IMG/VR virus record: IMGVR_UViG_3300020420_000006
Location: 1 to 33,244 of that record
Origin: a virus
Direction: 5' to 3' (one strand)
Length of the DNA stretch: 33,244 nt
Shown here: positions 1 to 8,993 of the stretch, piece by piece
Numbering within the stretch: the first letter of the stretch is position 1
Layout of the letters: each line of letters begins with the position of its first letter
The notes under the pieces: model-generated
What the model saw: only the letters and a program-made list of their open reading frames with translations
What the model was told of the DNA's origin: nothing
The model's database searches: none
Made by a program: the position numbers and the translations under genes

Positions 1-77
1 AGTTCTGGTAAACGGCCTGATCCCATATTTAAAAAGTTTACGCCATCTGCCACACGATCTGTTCCGAACGTATTTGC
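1..77. repeat. Terminal direct repeat, left copy (circle closure)
   Basis: These 77 bases are identical to the last 77 bases of the window. A gene on the minus strand continues in frame across the join, so this is the overlap of a circular assembly rather than a duplicated element. A length of 77 is also a common assembler k-mer size. The virion DNA could be circularly permuted or have terminal repeats that collapsed in assembly; the sequence cannot decide between these. Confidence 0.95.
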
Positions 78-1484
78 ATAACTATGCAATGCTTCAAAGA
101 ACATAAAAGTTTCATCTGACATGCCTTTTGGACGATGAACAGGTCCAGCTTCACCAATCCCTTTTGTGGAAAGATTATAAAGTTTTAGTAGATTTGCGAG
201 GCCATCTCCTTGTATTTGCAAATCACCACTTGCAACGCCATCAAGAGTAGCTTTGAACGAGGCGGGTAAAATATTTCCGTTTACCATCACATTAAGAAGC
301 TGACTATTCCCTTCTATTGTTGCGACAGTCTCACTGTTTGCCCATCCTGTAACATCTGTACGAATACCAGCAGCAGCGAAACCTGCATCGAGTCTGGCTT
401 CTGCCTTTGCCCCTGTAGCATTAGAATTACCACCAGCTACATTTTCCATTAGATTTGCGACAGCAGCAGCTTCAGCCTTATCTGCTAAGCCTTTGGCCCA
501 TACTCCATGTAAAACACTTATCTGATTAGCAATCACACGACGAGTTGCAATATTGCCAATGCTATCAAGCTGATCTTGATCAATAAGTCTTGGCGACATT
601 TCAATAGTAAGTTGACCATCATCACCAAGACTAGATGAAGGGACACTCATAGTTGGGATAGAATCATTAGCATTTCCTGTAAGGAAAGCGCGTCTCAAGG
701 CAATGACGCCATCTTCATCACCAAGTTTCAGTAAACGATCAACCTCACGATATGCAATCTCACCGTAGTAGGCTTGATCAACTTGGTCTGTAATACTCTT
801 AATAAATTGATCTGTAAGCCCATCTTCAGTACCAGTTTCACGCATATCAGCAAGGATAGCTTCACGCATAGCATTAGCACTGCCATACTGATTGTTCTGT
901 ACTAATGCTCTAACAGTATCGACCTGATCTGCGTATTGAATCTGAAGATTTTCAAGACGGATGCGTTCTTGCTCTCGTGATTCCTGTAGCAGCATTGCGT
1001 TGTAATGCTGGTTTTGAACATCAGTTGCGCTGTCGTTAATTACACGATCAGTTAAGAACTGAAACTCATCTGGTACAGCATCACGGAACCCAGAGATAAT
1101 CTGCTGGGATTTTGCCATAAATTCTTCAGATGTTTTTGATTCGCTTCGTGCATTTATTAGTGCTGTTTCAACATCAACTTTGAATGCTCTTGCATAATCA
1201 CGCTCAAGGATAGGGCGAGCCGCGTTCCGTGCAACGCGGCTCATATCTTCTGTTATATCTACAAACTGTAATTTATTGTCTTCACCACGTATTGGAGCAG
1301 TCAATGCAGCTTGACGACCAAACTCACGTTGCTCAACAACAGCATCACGATACATTTGATCTGCAATGCGATTGCTTGCACGCTGCATTGCTTGGCCGAC
1401 AATATTGCTACCAGTATCTGTGCTGACTTGACGAACGCCTGCGGTAAAGATTTGGTTGCCTTTAGATTTGATTACACCAGCCAT
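1..1484 (-). CDS. Internal virion protein, T7 gp15-like (N-terminal part, continues across the circle junction)
   Basis: This holds the start and about the first 494 codons of a gene that runs off the left edge and continues at 33167-32480, giving a 723-residue protein. T7 gp15 is 747 residues. It begins ATG, MAGVIKSKGNQIFTAGVRQV, with the TAATG overlap to the gene before it. The protein is soluble-looking, rich in Ala, Asp, Glu and Gln, with long helical stretches and no membrane segment. In T7, gp14, gp15 and gp16 form the inner core that is ejected to extend the tail across the cell envelope. Identification rests on order (gp12, gp14, gp15, gp16, gp17) and size more than on residue motifs, so the family call is inference from synteny. 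Confidence 0.8.
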   Translation of the reverse strand, partial: MAGVIKSKGNQIFTAGVRQVSTDTGSNIVGQAMQRASNRIADQMYRDAVVEQREFGRQAALTAPIRGEDNKLQFVDITEDMSRVARNAARPILERDYARAFKVDVETALINARSESKTSEEFMAKSQQIISGFRDAVPDEFQFLTDRVINDSATDVQNQHYNAMLLQESREQERIRLENLQIQYADQVDTVRALVQNNQYGSANAMREAILADMRETGTEDGLTDQFIKSITDQVDQAYYGEIAYREVDRLLKLGDEDGVIALRRAFLTGNANDSIPTMSVPSSSLGDDGQLTIEMSPRLIDQDQLDSIGNIATRRVIANQISVLHGVWAKGLADKAEAAAVANLMENVAGGNSNATGAKAEARLDAGFAAAGIRTDVTGWANSETVATIEGNSQLLNVMVNGNILPASFKATLDGVASGDLQIQGDGLANLLKLYNLSTKGIGEAGPVHRPKGMSDETFMFFEALHSYANTFGTDRVADGVNFLNMGSGRLPE

Positions 1485-1927
1485 TACGTAGTCTCCGTTG
1501 ACCCCGGCGTTACATCTTTAAACCGAAGGTGATTAACATACCCAGAAGACAGACCATCTAATAAAATTGCTCTTTGTTGATTAGTGCCTCGCGCACGAGC
1601 AACAGCAGCTTCAAGATTTGATGATGCAATCGCATTCAACGTATTCATTGTATTACGCGCTACATCAGTCCCAGCATCTCTACGAAGCCGCCGATTAATA
1701 GCATCGATGCTGCGATCATCACGACCCATAAAGCCAGCGACAGCAGCATTAGTTGAGAGCGCGACAGAAAGCTGATCGAGCCTTTGATTGTGTCTTTCAA
1801 GGCCCATTAGCTTTGCGTTTTCTGCTTGGCTTTTTGCTTGTTGTGCGCGATTACGAGCTTCAGCAGAAGCATTCTGCATTTGGTTGATGGTGCTAAAAGT
1901 AGTAAATGCAATCAGAAACGGGTCCAT
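1484..1927 (-). CDS. Internal virion protein, T7 gp14-like
   Basis: A 147-residue protein between tail tubular protein B and the gp15-like gene, exactly the slot of T7 gp14 (196 residues). It starts MDPFLIAFTTFSTINQMQNA, a hydrophobic N-terminus, followed by an Ala/Gln/Arg-rich helical stretch (residues about 20-60) that could form a coiled coil. Its start overlaps the stop of the upstream gene and its stop overlaps the next start as TAATG, so translation is probably coupled. In T7 this protein is ejected and forms a pore in the outer membrane. No catalytic motif is visible. The role is inferred from position, size and general composition. Confidence 0.75.
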   Translation of the reverse strand: MDPFLIAFTTFSTINQMQNASAEARNRAQQAKSQAENAKLMGLERHNQRLDQLSVALSTNAAVAGFMGRDDRSIDAINRRLRRDAGTDVARNTMNTLNAIASSNLEAAVARARGTNQQRAILLDGLSSGYVNHLRFKDVTPGSTETT

Positions 1928-4164
1928 TAGATTGTCATCTCCATCACAAGTCCATTCAATGACAACGACATTGGCGCTGATTGAGAAACAGTTACTGTTG
2001 GATCACGGTCAAAACCCAAAACAAAAAACTCTTTTTTGCCAGATATTGCTGTACGTGCAACGCTGAAATCATCATTCACATTACGAATAACTAAATCTGT
2101 GCCGTCAACAGACACAGACAGCGTATCAACAAGATCAAGAATGACAGACGTAATTCTACGAGGTTTACCTGTCATTGGACCATTTTGGACATTCCCATCT
2201 ATTGGCAATGTTTTCATAGTCGGTGTAAATGCTAATCCTATAGATGCGGAAGAAGCAGTAGCGTCAACAGCAGATACATCAACATTGCCAGAAGCTACAG
2301 TAAACTCGCCAAGATAATCTGTGCCATTTACAACTTTGACTGTAGCTCCATTACTAAAATTTGAGCTTACACTGAATACACCAGAACTTCCGCTATAGGT
2401 TTTACAGTAGTCCATTGGCTGATCAGCTTGAAATTCTTCAATATAGAATTTGTTTGTTCCGCTACCATTATCGCGCACAGTAGCTGTGAACAATCGAGTT
2501 CCAACTGCACAAACTGAATGAAAACTACCTGTTGTATTCCAACGCATCCAGCCCTGTCTTTTATCCGCTCTCATAGAGTAAAAGACAGTTAAATCGCCAT
2601 CACTTCCAACATAGAAAGCAAAACTCTCAGGCTTATTCATTGCGCCCTTTGAGACTGCTTGTTGCCACGGCGTTGTAATCAAATGTGATGACAACACAGA
2701 CAATTCGGTTGATACATACGCACCTTCAGAATCGCTGAAGATATATTCTCGGACAGCATTACCAGCCTTTTGCACATGCAAGGTTGCGCCATCCAAAGGC
2801 TCCGGCCTTACAAAGTTAGAGCCAAAAGGTGTTTGTCTTCGAACTCGTGCTGTGGCTGGTGTAATTGGAGTTGTTGTAAATGCGGGTATGAAAAACTCTG
2901 ATTCACTAGCAAAGATTTGCAAATCACGATTTGATACAAGATGACGGATTTGATCGAACGTACCAATCGCACCAGATATATCAATCGAATCATCATCGTT
3001 GCCATCGCCAACATCAAAGTTAAAAAAACGATTACTTTTAGATGCCCAAAGATGATTGGGTTGTGCTTGAGTGCCAGCAAACCATAACCGTCCTTCATGG
3101 AAGGTCACGGCGGCAGGATACCCACGCAAGGAGGAATACGACTGCTCAGCCCACTCAGTAGTAGCTGCGCCTGTCGCAATACGTGGAGAGCCACCTCCTA
3201 CCGCCGTGCTGGTGGCACTTGCAGCGGCTGTGATTTCATAAGTATTTTCATCCAACACAGCCGAAACAGTTCTTGTTCCATTTATATTTGAAGCAGCAAT
3301 ACCTCCCACTGCTGCTGCACGATCAATAACAACAGATGCAGTAGCAGTTAATCCATGTAGTGCATGAGTAACTAAAACCGTACTGCTTCCTTCAACAGTT
3401 TCCAAAGCATCAATGGCAAGCTGTCTGCGTAGTGTACCTTTAATAGTTGCCGTAACTGTTGTGTTGTTTGTAAAGCCAGTGATCAAAGCATCAGTAGTAC
3501 CGATGCGTAATGTTGTGCCAACATGACCGCTTTCAAAATATGCAGCACTAGATGTAAGCGTTGCTCCACTACCAGTGGTTGCGTTTGATGAAAGCGTTAC
3601 CCCAACATCTTGAAAGCTATGGTATGGCTGGAATGTGAGATTATCATCAGACGATTGCTCGAAGGCAAACGTATCTACTTGGAATGTTGTTAAGCCGGTA
3701 CGTACTAATTTACGAATTGGAAAAGTCGTATGGCAAATGAACATTACATCACCAGCTTGAGCAAATGTAATCTCACCTAGCTTTGCTTGTGTCCACGGTA
3801 AAGCTGCTGCACCAGAATCAGCCGTCAATGCTTGGATATGCGATACAGTCCCGTCAGTTAAAAGACGATAAATATCACATCGTAAATTTGAAAATGCGAT
3901 GATGTATTGCTCATCATCAGAAAACACAAACGGCTCAAGTCGAAGCTGCATTCCTATAGCACTGCCAGAATATGTTACAGCGCTTTCAGCTTCTGCCCAG
4001 ATTCGAGTGCCAGCACGTTTCTCCAGACCACCTTCAGAGCGGATAAAGAAATTGCGCAGCGTTTGAGCGGCGCGATTATAGACTTGAGAATCAGTGCGTG
4101 AGAGTAAGTTTGGACTAACTTCACCGTAGTCGAAGCTGGTCAGCGGTACTCTTATTCGTGCCAT
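1927..4164 (-). CDS. Tail tubular protein B (T7 gp12-like, tail nozzle)
   Basis: A 745-residue protein (T7 gp12 is 794). The N-terminus is characteristic of the family: a short start, then FDYGEVSPNLLSRTD, YNRAAQTLRNFFIRSEGGLE and KRAGTRIW, seen in podovirus tubular B proteins. The rest is beta-rich with many Ser, Thr and Gly. It forms the nozzle of the short tail and, with tubular protein A, the gate and fibre-attachment site. It starts one base into the stop of the tubular A gene. No frameshift or truncation is visible. Confidence 0.92.
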   Translation of the reverse strand: MARIRVPLTSFDYGEVSPNLLSRTDSQVYNRAAQTLRNFFIRSEGGLEKRAGTRIWAEAESAVTYSGSAIGMQLRLEPFVFSDDEQYIIAFSNLRCDIYRLLTDGTVSHIQALTADSGAAALPWTQAKLGEITFAQAGDVMFICHTTFPIRKLVRTGLTTFQVDTFAFEQSSDDNLTFQPYHSFQDVGVTLSSNATTGSGATLTSSAAYFESGHVGTTLRIGTTDALITGFTNNTTVTATIKGTLRRQLAIDALETVEGSSTVLVTHALHGLTATASVVIDRAAAVGGIAASNINGTRTVSAVLDENTYEITAAASATSTAVGGGSPRIATGAATTEWAEQSYSSLRGYPAAVTFHEGRLWFAGTQAQPNHLWASKSNRFFNFDVGDGNDDDSIDISGAIGTFDQIRHLVSNRDLQIFASESEFFIPAFTTTPITPATARVRRQTPFGSNFVRPEPLDGATLHVQKAGNAVREYIFSDSEGAYVSTELSVLSSHLITTPWQQAVSKGAMNKPESFAFYVGSDGDLTVFYSMRADKRQGWMRWNTTGSFHSVCAVGTRLFTATVRDNGSGTNKFYIEEFQADQPMDYCKTYSGSSGVFSVSSNFSNGATVKVVNGTDYLGEFTVASGNVDVSAVDATASSASIGLAFTPTMKTLPIDGNVQNGPMTGKPRRITSVILDLVDTLSVSVDGTDLVIRNVNDDFSVARTAISGKKEFFVLGFDRDPTVTVSQSAPMSLSLNGLVMEMTI

Positions 4165-4751
4165 TAACTACGCCTTTCAACTTTAAACCTGTTCGTTATC
4201 AGCTTGCGCGTAGTTTGTTGTTGTGAATCCAACGTGCGTGCTTGGGACATGGCAAGTTTAGCTTTCTCATCCATGATTCTCATCAAGCCATCATCACGTG
4301 CAATAGCCGCAGCAAAGATAGAGGCAAGTTGATATTCAACAGCTAAAGTAAAGTATGAAGGCCAAGTGTTCTCATTAGCCCTAAAAGTAAAATCTGCTAC
4401 AACTTGATCAGCTTCATTTGTATCAGCAAATGCTTTGTCACCATATACAGTATAATCAACCACTAAATCATTTACTGTTAAAGCATGAAGCATCAACAAA
4501 CTAGCAGGAAGCTGATAAGCCTGATCAAAGCGACCAGTAGGTTCATCAGACAATAAATTTAAAACTTCTTGATTAGTAGCAAACCGCCATCGAGCCATAC
4601 ATAAAGATGATCGTGTTACATCTTCGTACATGTTGTTAGCGACAGTAGCTTCTGTGCTTGAATCATCAAACGATGAAATCGGGTTGGCCCCGATTAGTGT
4701 CAATGCACGAGCGGCGATATCAACAGATGAGTTTGCTGCGCTTGATGTCAT
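4164..4751 (-). CDS. Tail tubular protein A (T7 gp11-like, head-tail gatekeeper)
   Basis: A 195-residue protein, the same length as T7 gp11 (196). It has the family's pattern: ARALTLIGANPISSFDD near the N-terminus, then a CMARWRFATNQ block and a helical C-terminus. It connects the portal to the nozzle and helps hold the DNA in. Unlike most late genes here, no Shine-Dalgarno sequence is visible before its ATG. The gene is also separated from its neighbour by 82 bases that can fold strongly in the mRNA (separate entry), so its translation may depend on that leader. Confidence 0.92.
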   Translation of the reverse strand: MTSSAANSSVDIAARALTLIGANPISSFDDSSTEATVANNMYEDVTRSSLCMARWRFATNQEVLNLLSDEPTGRFDQAYQLPASLLMLHALTVNDLVVDYTVYGDKAFADTNEADQVVADFTFRANENTWPSYFTLAVEYQLASIFAAAIARDDGLMRIMDEKAKLAMSQARTLDSQQQTTRKLITNRFKVERRS

Positions 4752-4761
4752 CTAATGGTTT

Positions 4762-4826
4762 GGACGGCGAGTGTCCGGTATACCCAGACCATAGGTCGCT
4801 CAACCGCTGGGAAACACCCGCCGCCC
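4762..4826 (-). ncRNA. Structured RNA element between the head and tail genes
   Basis: In the late mRNA, GGGCGGCGGGTGT (4826 down to 4814) can pair with ACACTCGCCGTCC (4774 down to 4762): 13 continuous pairs, two of them G-U. On the opposite strand those two would be A-C mismatches, so the helix fits the transcribed strand only. Inside the loop CCCAG (4811-4807) can pair with CTGGG (4787-4783), with a smaller GGTT/GACC hairpin within. No T-run follows, so it is not a plain intrinsic terminator. It could be an RNase III-type processing site, a stability element for capsid mRNA, or a control on tail-gene translation. Confidence 0.55.
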
Positions 4827-4833
4827 AATCTCC

Positions 4834-5097
4834 TTAGTCGCCGTCAGTTTCGACGATAGCCGTGCCGTCAGACACATCGACAACTGTGCCTGTGTTCGAC
4901 AGGACATTTACCAGATTAGTGGTCGGTGTATTTGAATCCACTACAATGATAACGTCACGAACAGCAAGCATATTTGCGGCATCGTTAAAGTAACCCTCAG
5001 TGTTTACAGTAGCGATTGCATCAGTCGAACTGTAAAACCAGAGATCACCATTTGAAGCCCCGCCGATGCGAGTCAGATTTGCTGCACTATAAGCCAT
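4834..5097 (-). CDS. Small protein following the capsid gene, possible head decoration protein
   Basis: An 87-residue protein, MAYSAANLTRIGGASNGDLW at the start, then predicted beta-strand stretches (VRDVIIVVD, TTNLVNVLS, GTVVDVSDG) and an acidic end. A very strong ribosome-binding site (AAGGAGGGG, spaced about seven bases) precedes it. It sits 14 bases after the major capsid gene, so it should be made in large amounts. Small beta-rich proteins in this slot of marine podovirus genomes are usually taken as head decoration or minor structural proteins. That function is inferred from position alone. Confidence 0.75.
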   Translation of the reverse strand: MAYSAANLTRIGGASNGDLWFYSSTDAIATVNTEGYFNDAANMLAVRDVIIVVDSNTPTTNLVNVLSNTGTVVDVSDGTAIVETDGD

Positions 5098-5111
5098 ATC
5101 TAATCCCCTCC

Positions 5112-5921
5112 TTAGTTATTATCGAGGACTTCGTAGACACCATTGTCATCAATGACAACAGCACCCATCGACATCATCGAAACAGTGAGGTGAGATACCT
5201 TCTCAGGGACATAATTCACTTCAGTCGAAACTTCAGCATTTACCCCGATACCAACAGCATTCTGGTGGTAAGCAATATTTTTACCAGCAGTGATTGCCGA
5301 TGTTGAGAAGATATTGAAGCCAAGGAACTGCTTCATAGTCATGCCACCTGCAAATGGCAGATTCTGCTCACCAACAAAGTCAGACGATGCAAACTCGTTG
5401 ATAAGGAACAGATCAGCAAAACCTTTTGGGTGCATCGCAAGATAGCGTTGACCGTCTTCTGGCACGTTAGCCGTACCAAAGGTTTCAAACAGAGTAAGCA
5501 AATCAGCCTTCGCAAGAGCTGATCCAGTGTCATGGATTTGGGTCGAGTTCGCACCAGCATCCATTGCAGTATAGATAAGCTCGTCAGTCTTACGACCAAG
5601 CGCAGCAGCAGCCGATGTGGCTACAGCCTGACGCTCATCTATATTAGTCTTCAGTTCATCGAGCTTGTCGATGTACTCGGCTGCATAATGATCTGTCATC
5701 GATGCCTCGACGTTGGTGTGTACCAACTCCATAGGCGTGATGTTGCCATTACGCGATTTGGTGGAAGCAGTTCCTGCGCCGATCTTTTGGAAACGAACAA
5801 CGTTCCCGCTCACCTGCTGATTACGAATGGTGTTCTTTAGTTTAGAACCCATGCGCTGATAAGCCATGTGAACTTCGGACTCAAACTGCTTGATAAAGGC
5901 GGTATCAATAGTATTCGCCAT
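5112..5921 (-). CDS. Major capsid protein (HK97 fold expected)
   Basis: A 269-residue protein, shorter than T7 gp10A (345). It begins MANTIDTAFIKQFESEVHMA, followed by a VRFQKIGAGTASTKS block, an acidic TNIDERQAVATSAAAALGRK helix and a beta-rich C-terminal half ending VYEVLDNN. This matches a family of short tailed-phage coat proteins found in many environmental phages (I believe the Phage_capsid_2-type family, not verified). A good ribosome-binding site (AGGAAGGA) lies upstream, after an 81-base gap. Its place after scaffold and before tail genes supports the call. Confidence 0.92.
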   Translation of the reverse strand: MANTIDTAFIKQFESEVHMAYQRMGSKLKNTIRNQQVSGNVVRFQKIGAGTASTKSRNGNITPMELVHTNVEASMTDHYAAEYIDKLDELKTNIDERQAVATSAAAALGRKTDELIYTAMDAGANSTQIHDTGSALAKADLLTLFETFGTANVPEDGQRYLAMHPKGFADLFLINEFASSDFVGEQNLPFAGGMTMKQFLGFNIFSTSAITAGKNIAYHQNAVGIGVNAEVSTEVNYVPEKVSHLTVSMMSMGAVVIDDNGVYEVLDNN

Positions 5922-6002
5922 AACAACAGTCCTTCCTGTTACAAGGTTTTTACAAGTCCCGGTTGTCCGCGTCGCTCGTCATATGGTTATCCAAATGGGC
6001 CA

Positions 6003-6542
6003 TCAGTTAGACGCAGGCCGTTCGTTATTCTCGAATGACATTTCTATATGAGATGCGCAACGCACAAATCTTAATACTTCGTAGCTATTCACTATTGTTG
6101 GAGTGTATGCAAAACAAAAACCAAGACTGCGCAACCATTTGATGCTGCGCACATGATCAATCGGAACAACATTCTCAAGGATGTCATACTGCGTTTGGAA
6201 ATAAGAAACCATGTCTTTCACCATCCTGTGAAAGTCCAAAGCATGATCTTCAACTAATGATGAGCCAAGAAGCCATATAGAACCAATGCGATCTTCAACA
6301 TTATGCAGCGGCAAAACACCACCCATGCAGATTGGAGTCTTGCCAACTAACGCTGTAAATGTTTCTGCATTATCTATTGTGAGAGGTAGATGTAAAGCGC
6401 GCCACGGTGTTGAACCTTGTATCATGCACTCGCGTAAATCTGTCAGGCGCAAAAGATGTTGCAGCTTCCCAGCATGAGTGGCAGTAGCGCGCTTTACTTT
6501 GATCTGGCCGTATTTAGCCTTGATACATTTTGGAGAAGCCAT
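6003..6542 (-). CDS. GNAT-like virion protein, T7 gp13-like
   Basis: A 179-residue protein with an acetyltransferase-like layout: an N-terminal KVKRATATHAGKLQHLLR strand-helix, a central LVGKTPICMGGVLPL strand pair, IGSIWLLGSS, and a C-terminal IKWLRSLGF segment. This is the pattern of the T7 gp13 / DUF2833-type family, present in many podoviruses beside structural genes. Catalytic acetylation has not been shown for the T7 protein as far as I know. Here the gene lies between scaffold and capsid rather than after the tail tubular genes as in T7. It overlaps the scaffold gene by 29 bases. Confidence 0.75.
   Translation of the reverse strand: MASPKCIKAKYGQIKVKRATATHAGKLQHLLRLTDLRECMIQGSTPWRALHLPLTIDNAETFTALVGKTPICMGGVLPLHNVEDRIGSIWLLGSSLVEDHALDFHRMVKDMVSYFQTQYDILENVVPIDHVRSIKWLRSLGFCFAYTPTIVNSYEVLRFVRCASHIEMSFENNERPASN
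6058..6070 (-). repeat. Copy 1 of 13-bp repeat GATTTGTGCGTTG
   Basis: One of three exact copies of this 13-mer, all in the same orientation on the transcribed minus strand. This copy lies inside the 3' part of the GNAT-like gene, about 140 bases before the capsid start. Only the 13-base core matches the other copies here. Confidence 0.5.
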
Positions 6543-7233
6543 CTTCTACCTGCTTCACAAATGCTGGATCACGAGCGCCTTGTTTCCAATAGCGTTCATC
6601 CATCATCATGGAGCGCAGTTCGTCTTCAGACAACTGGCTCCCAGCTTCTACATTGCCAGCAACCGGAGTTACATTGATTGCTGACATGATTTTTTCGAGG
6701 ACTTCGATTCCGTTAGCTGTTTCGCCAAGACGTTCAACAGCGTCATATTGTTCTTCACTGAAGAACTGGTTTGCCCATAGCTTGACAGCTTCAATACGAG
6801 CGTCAGCATTTTCACCGAGCTTGGTATGTTCTTCTTCAAGGTCGATGCCTCCAGTGAGGGCATTGACATACTTCTCAATCCCTGCCTCGAACTTCTCTTG
6901 ACCAAAACCATGATCATAAGAGAACTGCGCCCACCAGTTAAGGAGATCGTCACCAACAGCCGCCTCTTCATCAAGGGAGTCTGGGATAGTATAATCACCA
7001 ACGGTGGCTGGTCGATCTTGCCATTGCTCTTGGTGCAACTCTTCTTTGACTGCTGCACGTAGCTCTTCGTCAGTTTTGCCCAGCTTGCTTTCAAGATGTG
7101 AGTAAGATGAAACAAGGTCTTCTGGAGTTTTGAACTTTTCGGGAAGCCACTCAGGCCGTTCTACGGCTCCAGATTGGCTACCGTCAACAGGTGCTTCGGT
7201 TGCTGCAACCTCCACATTATCTGCATCATTCAT
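6514..7233 (-). CDS. Capsid assembly scaffold protein (T7 gp9-like)
   Basis: A 239-residue, strongly acidic protein (T7 gp9 is 307). It has the typical scaffold signature PEWLPEKFKTPEDLVSSYSH and ESKLGKTDEELR near residues 28-60, a long acidic helical middle, and a C-terminal helix (DERYWKQGARDPAFVKQVED) of the kind that binds capsid protein. It lies between portal-region genes and the capsid gene. It guides assembly of the procapsid and is then lost. The start overlaps the previous gene by eight bases. Confidence 0.92.
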   Translation of the reverse strand: MNDADNVEVAATEAPVDGSQSGAVERPEWLPEKFKTPEDLVSSYSHLESKLGKTDEELRAAVKEELHQEQWQDRPATVGDYTIPDSLDEEAAVGDDLLNWWAQFSYDHGFGQEKFEAGIEKYVNALTGGIDLEEEHTKLGENADARIEAVKLWANQFFSEEQYDAVERLGETANGIEVLEKIMSAINVTPVAGNVEAGSQLSEDELRSMMMDERYWKQGARDPAFVKQVEDGFSKMYQG

Positions 7234-7489
7234 CAGCTTTTATCCTTTCGGCATGTTTGATACGGCGCTCAATGACGCCAACAAGGTAACGCTGACCCTC
7301 AAGATGTCTGAGTTCAGCATCGCTTACGTTCCCTCCACTGACTGCTTCAATGGTTATGGAACGTAAATACTTCAACACTTCCTTACCAGAAACTGTGTTG
7401 AATACTTGAGAAACTACTAGAGAGATTTCGTTGTCAGCGTCTTCGTTTCGATGGAAACCGTCAAGTCTGACCTTCACTTGGTTGGGCAT
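7226..7489 (-). CDS. Small phage protein, Bbp19-like
   Basis: An 87-residue protein. I chose the ATG at 7489 (MPNQVKVRLDGFHRNE) rather than a longer start inside the portal gene, because the conserved part begins there. The stretch VFNTVSGKEVLKYLR followed by HLEGQRYLVGVIERRI resembles the pattern of small Bbp19-like phage proteins often encoded between portal and scaffold. It overlaps the 3' end of the portal gene by 29 bases and the scaffold gene by eight. Function is not known; it may be a minor head or assembly protein. Confidence 0.65.
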   Translation of the reverse strand: MPNQVKVRLDGFHRNEDADNEISLVVSQVFNTVSGKEVLKYLRSITIEAVSGGNVSDAELRHLEGQRYLVGVIERRIKHAERIKADE

Positions 7490-8993
7490 TCTGCATCCCC
7501 TGCATCTGTGCCATTGCTTGAACAATCTGTTCACGCTGCTGTGCATCTCGAATCAAAGTGTCTGGAACTCCAAACTTCTTTGCTAGATACGTTGCAGCCT
7601 CTTCAGACGACACTAACAGGTTTACCATCTGTGGGCCAAAACGACCACCCACCATCTCAAGGAAGCGATCAATAGATGCAATATCTTGATTTGCTTGAGC
7701 CTGTGCCAGCGGAGATACAGATCGTACTTTTACCTCACGACCATTCAATGTCGGGATATCTATACGGCCTTGCTTCTTTAAAATGTAAACAACACGCTGA
7801 AGAACAGGCTGAATAAACTCAGCTTGCAAGCGACCAAAGGCAGAGCCAATACGTCTCGATAAATCAGCCATGCGCTCTGCCACTTCAGTTGCAGTCGCTG
7901 GCGTGCGATTTGGATCACCGAGCATGTCATTATATAATGCACGTTTAATGTTGTTACGCATATCACTGAGGATAAGATTAGCAACATCGAACGAGCCAGC
8001 AGCACGAATTGGTTGCAGCCCAGAGCTTGTAGGCGACTTAGGTATAATCGTGCCGGGAATCAGATTGATTGTGTCAGTATTGATAACACCATCATCATCC
8101 ATCTGATAAATACCGCTTATAGCCATTTGTGCGTTTTCAAGCACAAGCTCGATTGTGAGGTTAGTAGTCTTGATAGCCGACAAAGAATTGACAAGCGGAC
8201 CCCGCCCATACACTTCACCGGCCGCTTTGGACCAGCGGAAACAAACAAAAGGATTTGAGCCAGCACCCTCAAATTCCTCTTCATATAACAACTCACCATC
8301 CTCTTTGGTGATAACATAAAAGGCATGTCGCTCTACATTTGGCTTGTCATACAAGCGACAAACGATCTCAATAATTTTGCATTTCCTATCAGGCTGATTC
8401 ATCACCTTTGATGCCATGTCAGCAGACAAAGCAGCTTTGGGATATGCAATAGGTAAGTCTCGCATACGCAATTCACGTTCACGGTAAACATGATCGATGC
8501 GATCATCAGGTCCATTTTCGAGGACGATTTGTGGCAAAGGAACGGCGTTGAACCGCACAGGGTTGAGTGCATCCCCTTCTTCTACAAGAAGACATCCAGT
8601 ACCAACTGCAAGGTCTAGGAAACTTTCGTGCGCTTCTTGGCCGAAGTTTGAGTTTTGGATGATCTCGAAAACATATTCCGTGACTTCATCGAACTCATTA
8701 TTGATTCTATCTTGATCAATATCTTCAACTTCAGAGCCAGCAATAAAATCTGCCCACCTAGCAAAGTTCGGACAAATGCCGTTCTGCAAACGTGAAGCAA
8801 ATTCTTGGACGCCAACAACAGCCGTTTCATCGAATATCCGATCATCTCGACGCTGACCGGGAGACATTTTCGTAAAGCCTTCACGTTGCGGGAGAGCATA
8901 CTCATAACATTCATCAAAAAGGTTCTCGAATAGTTGACGGTGCGACTTAGCCTTCTCGTACCGTTGGAGGTAGTTCTTTGCTAAGCCGTGCAT
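7461..8993 (-). CDS. Portal protein (T7 gp8-like head-tail connector)
   Basis: A 510-residue protein, close to T7 gp8 (536). The N-terminus (YLQRYEKAKSHRQLFENLFD, ECYEYALP) and the blocks ETAVVGVQEFASRLQNGICP, FRWSKAAGEVYGRGP and TATEVAERMADLSRRIGSAF are those of podovirus connectors. The dodecamer forms the DNA channel at one head vertex, docks terminase during packaging and holds the tail. Its start overlaps the stop of the preceding 72-residue gene as TAATG. Confidence 0.95.
   Translation of the reverse strand: MHGLAKNYLQRYEKAKSHRQLFENLFDECYEYALPQREGFTKMSPGQRRDDRIFDETAVVGVQEFASRLQNGICPNFARWADFIAGSEVEDIDQDRINNEFDEVTEYVFEIIQNSNFGQEAHESFLDLAVGTGCLLVEEGDALNPVRFNAVPLPQIVLENGPDDRIDHVYRERELRMRDLPIAYPKAALSADMASKVMNQPDRKCKIIEIVCRLYDKPNVERHAFYVITKEDGELLYEEEFEGAGSNPFVCFRWSKAAGEVYGRGPLVNSLSAIKTTNLTIELVLENAQMAISGIYQMDDDGVINTDTINLIPGTIIPKSPTSSGLQPIRAAGSFDVANLILSDMRNNIKRALYNDMLGDPNRTPATATEVAERMADLSRRIGSAFGRLQAEFIQPVLQRVVYILKKQGRIDIPTLNGREVKVRSVSPLAQAQANQDIASIDRFLEMVGGRFGPQMVNLLVSSEEAATYLAKKFGVPDTLIRDAQQREQIVQAMAQMQGMQNAQPSEGQT

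Noticed and set aside
74-89. Inverted repeat TTGCATA-AC-TATGCAA next to the circle junction
   Set aside because: It lies inside the coding sequence of the internal virion protein and matches the operator motif only in part; probably chance.
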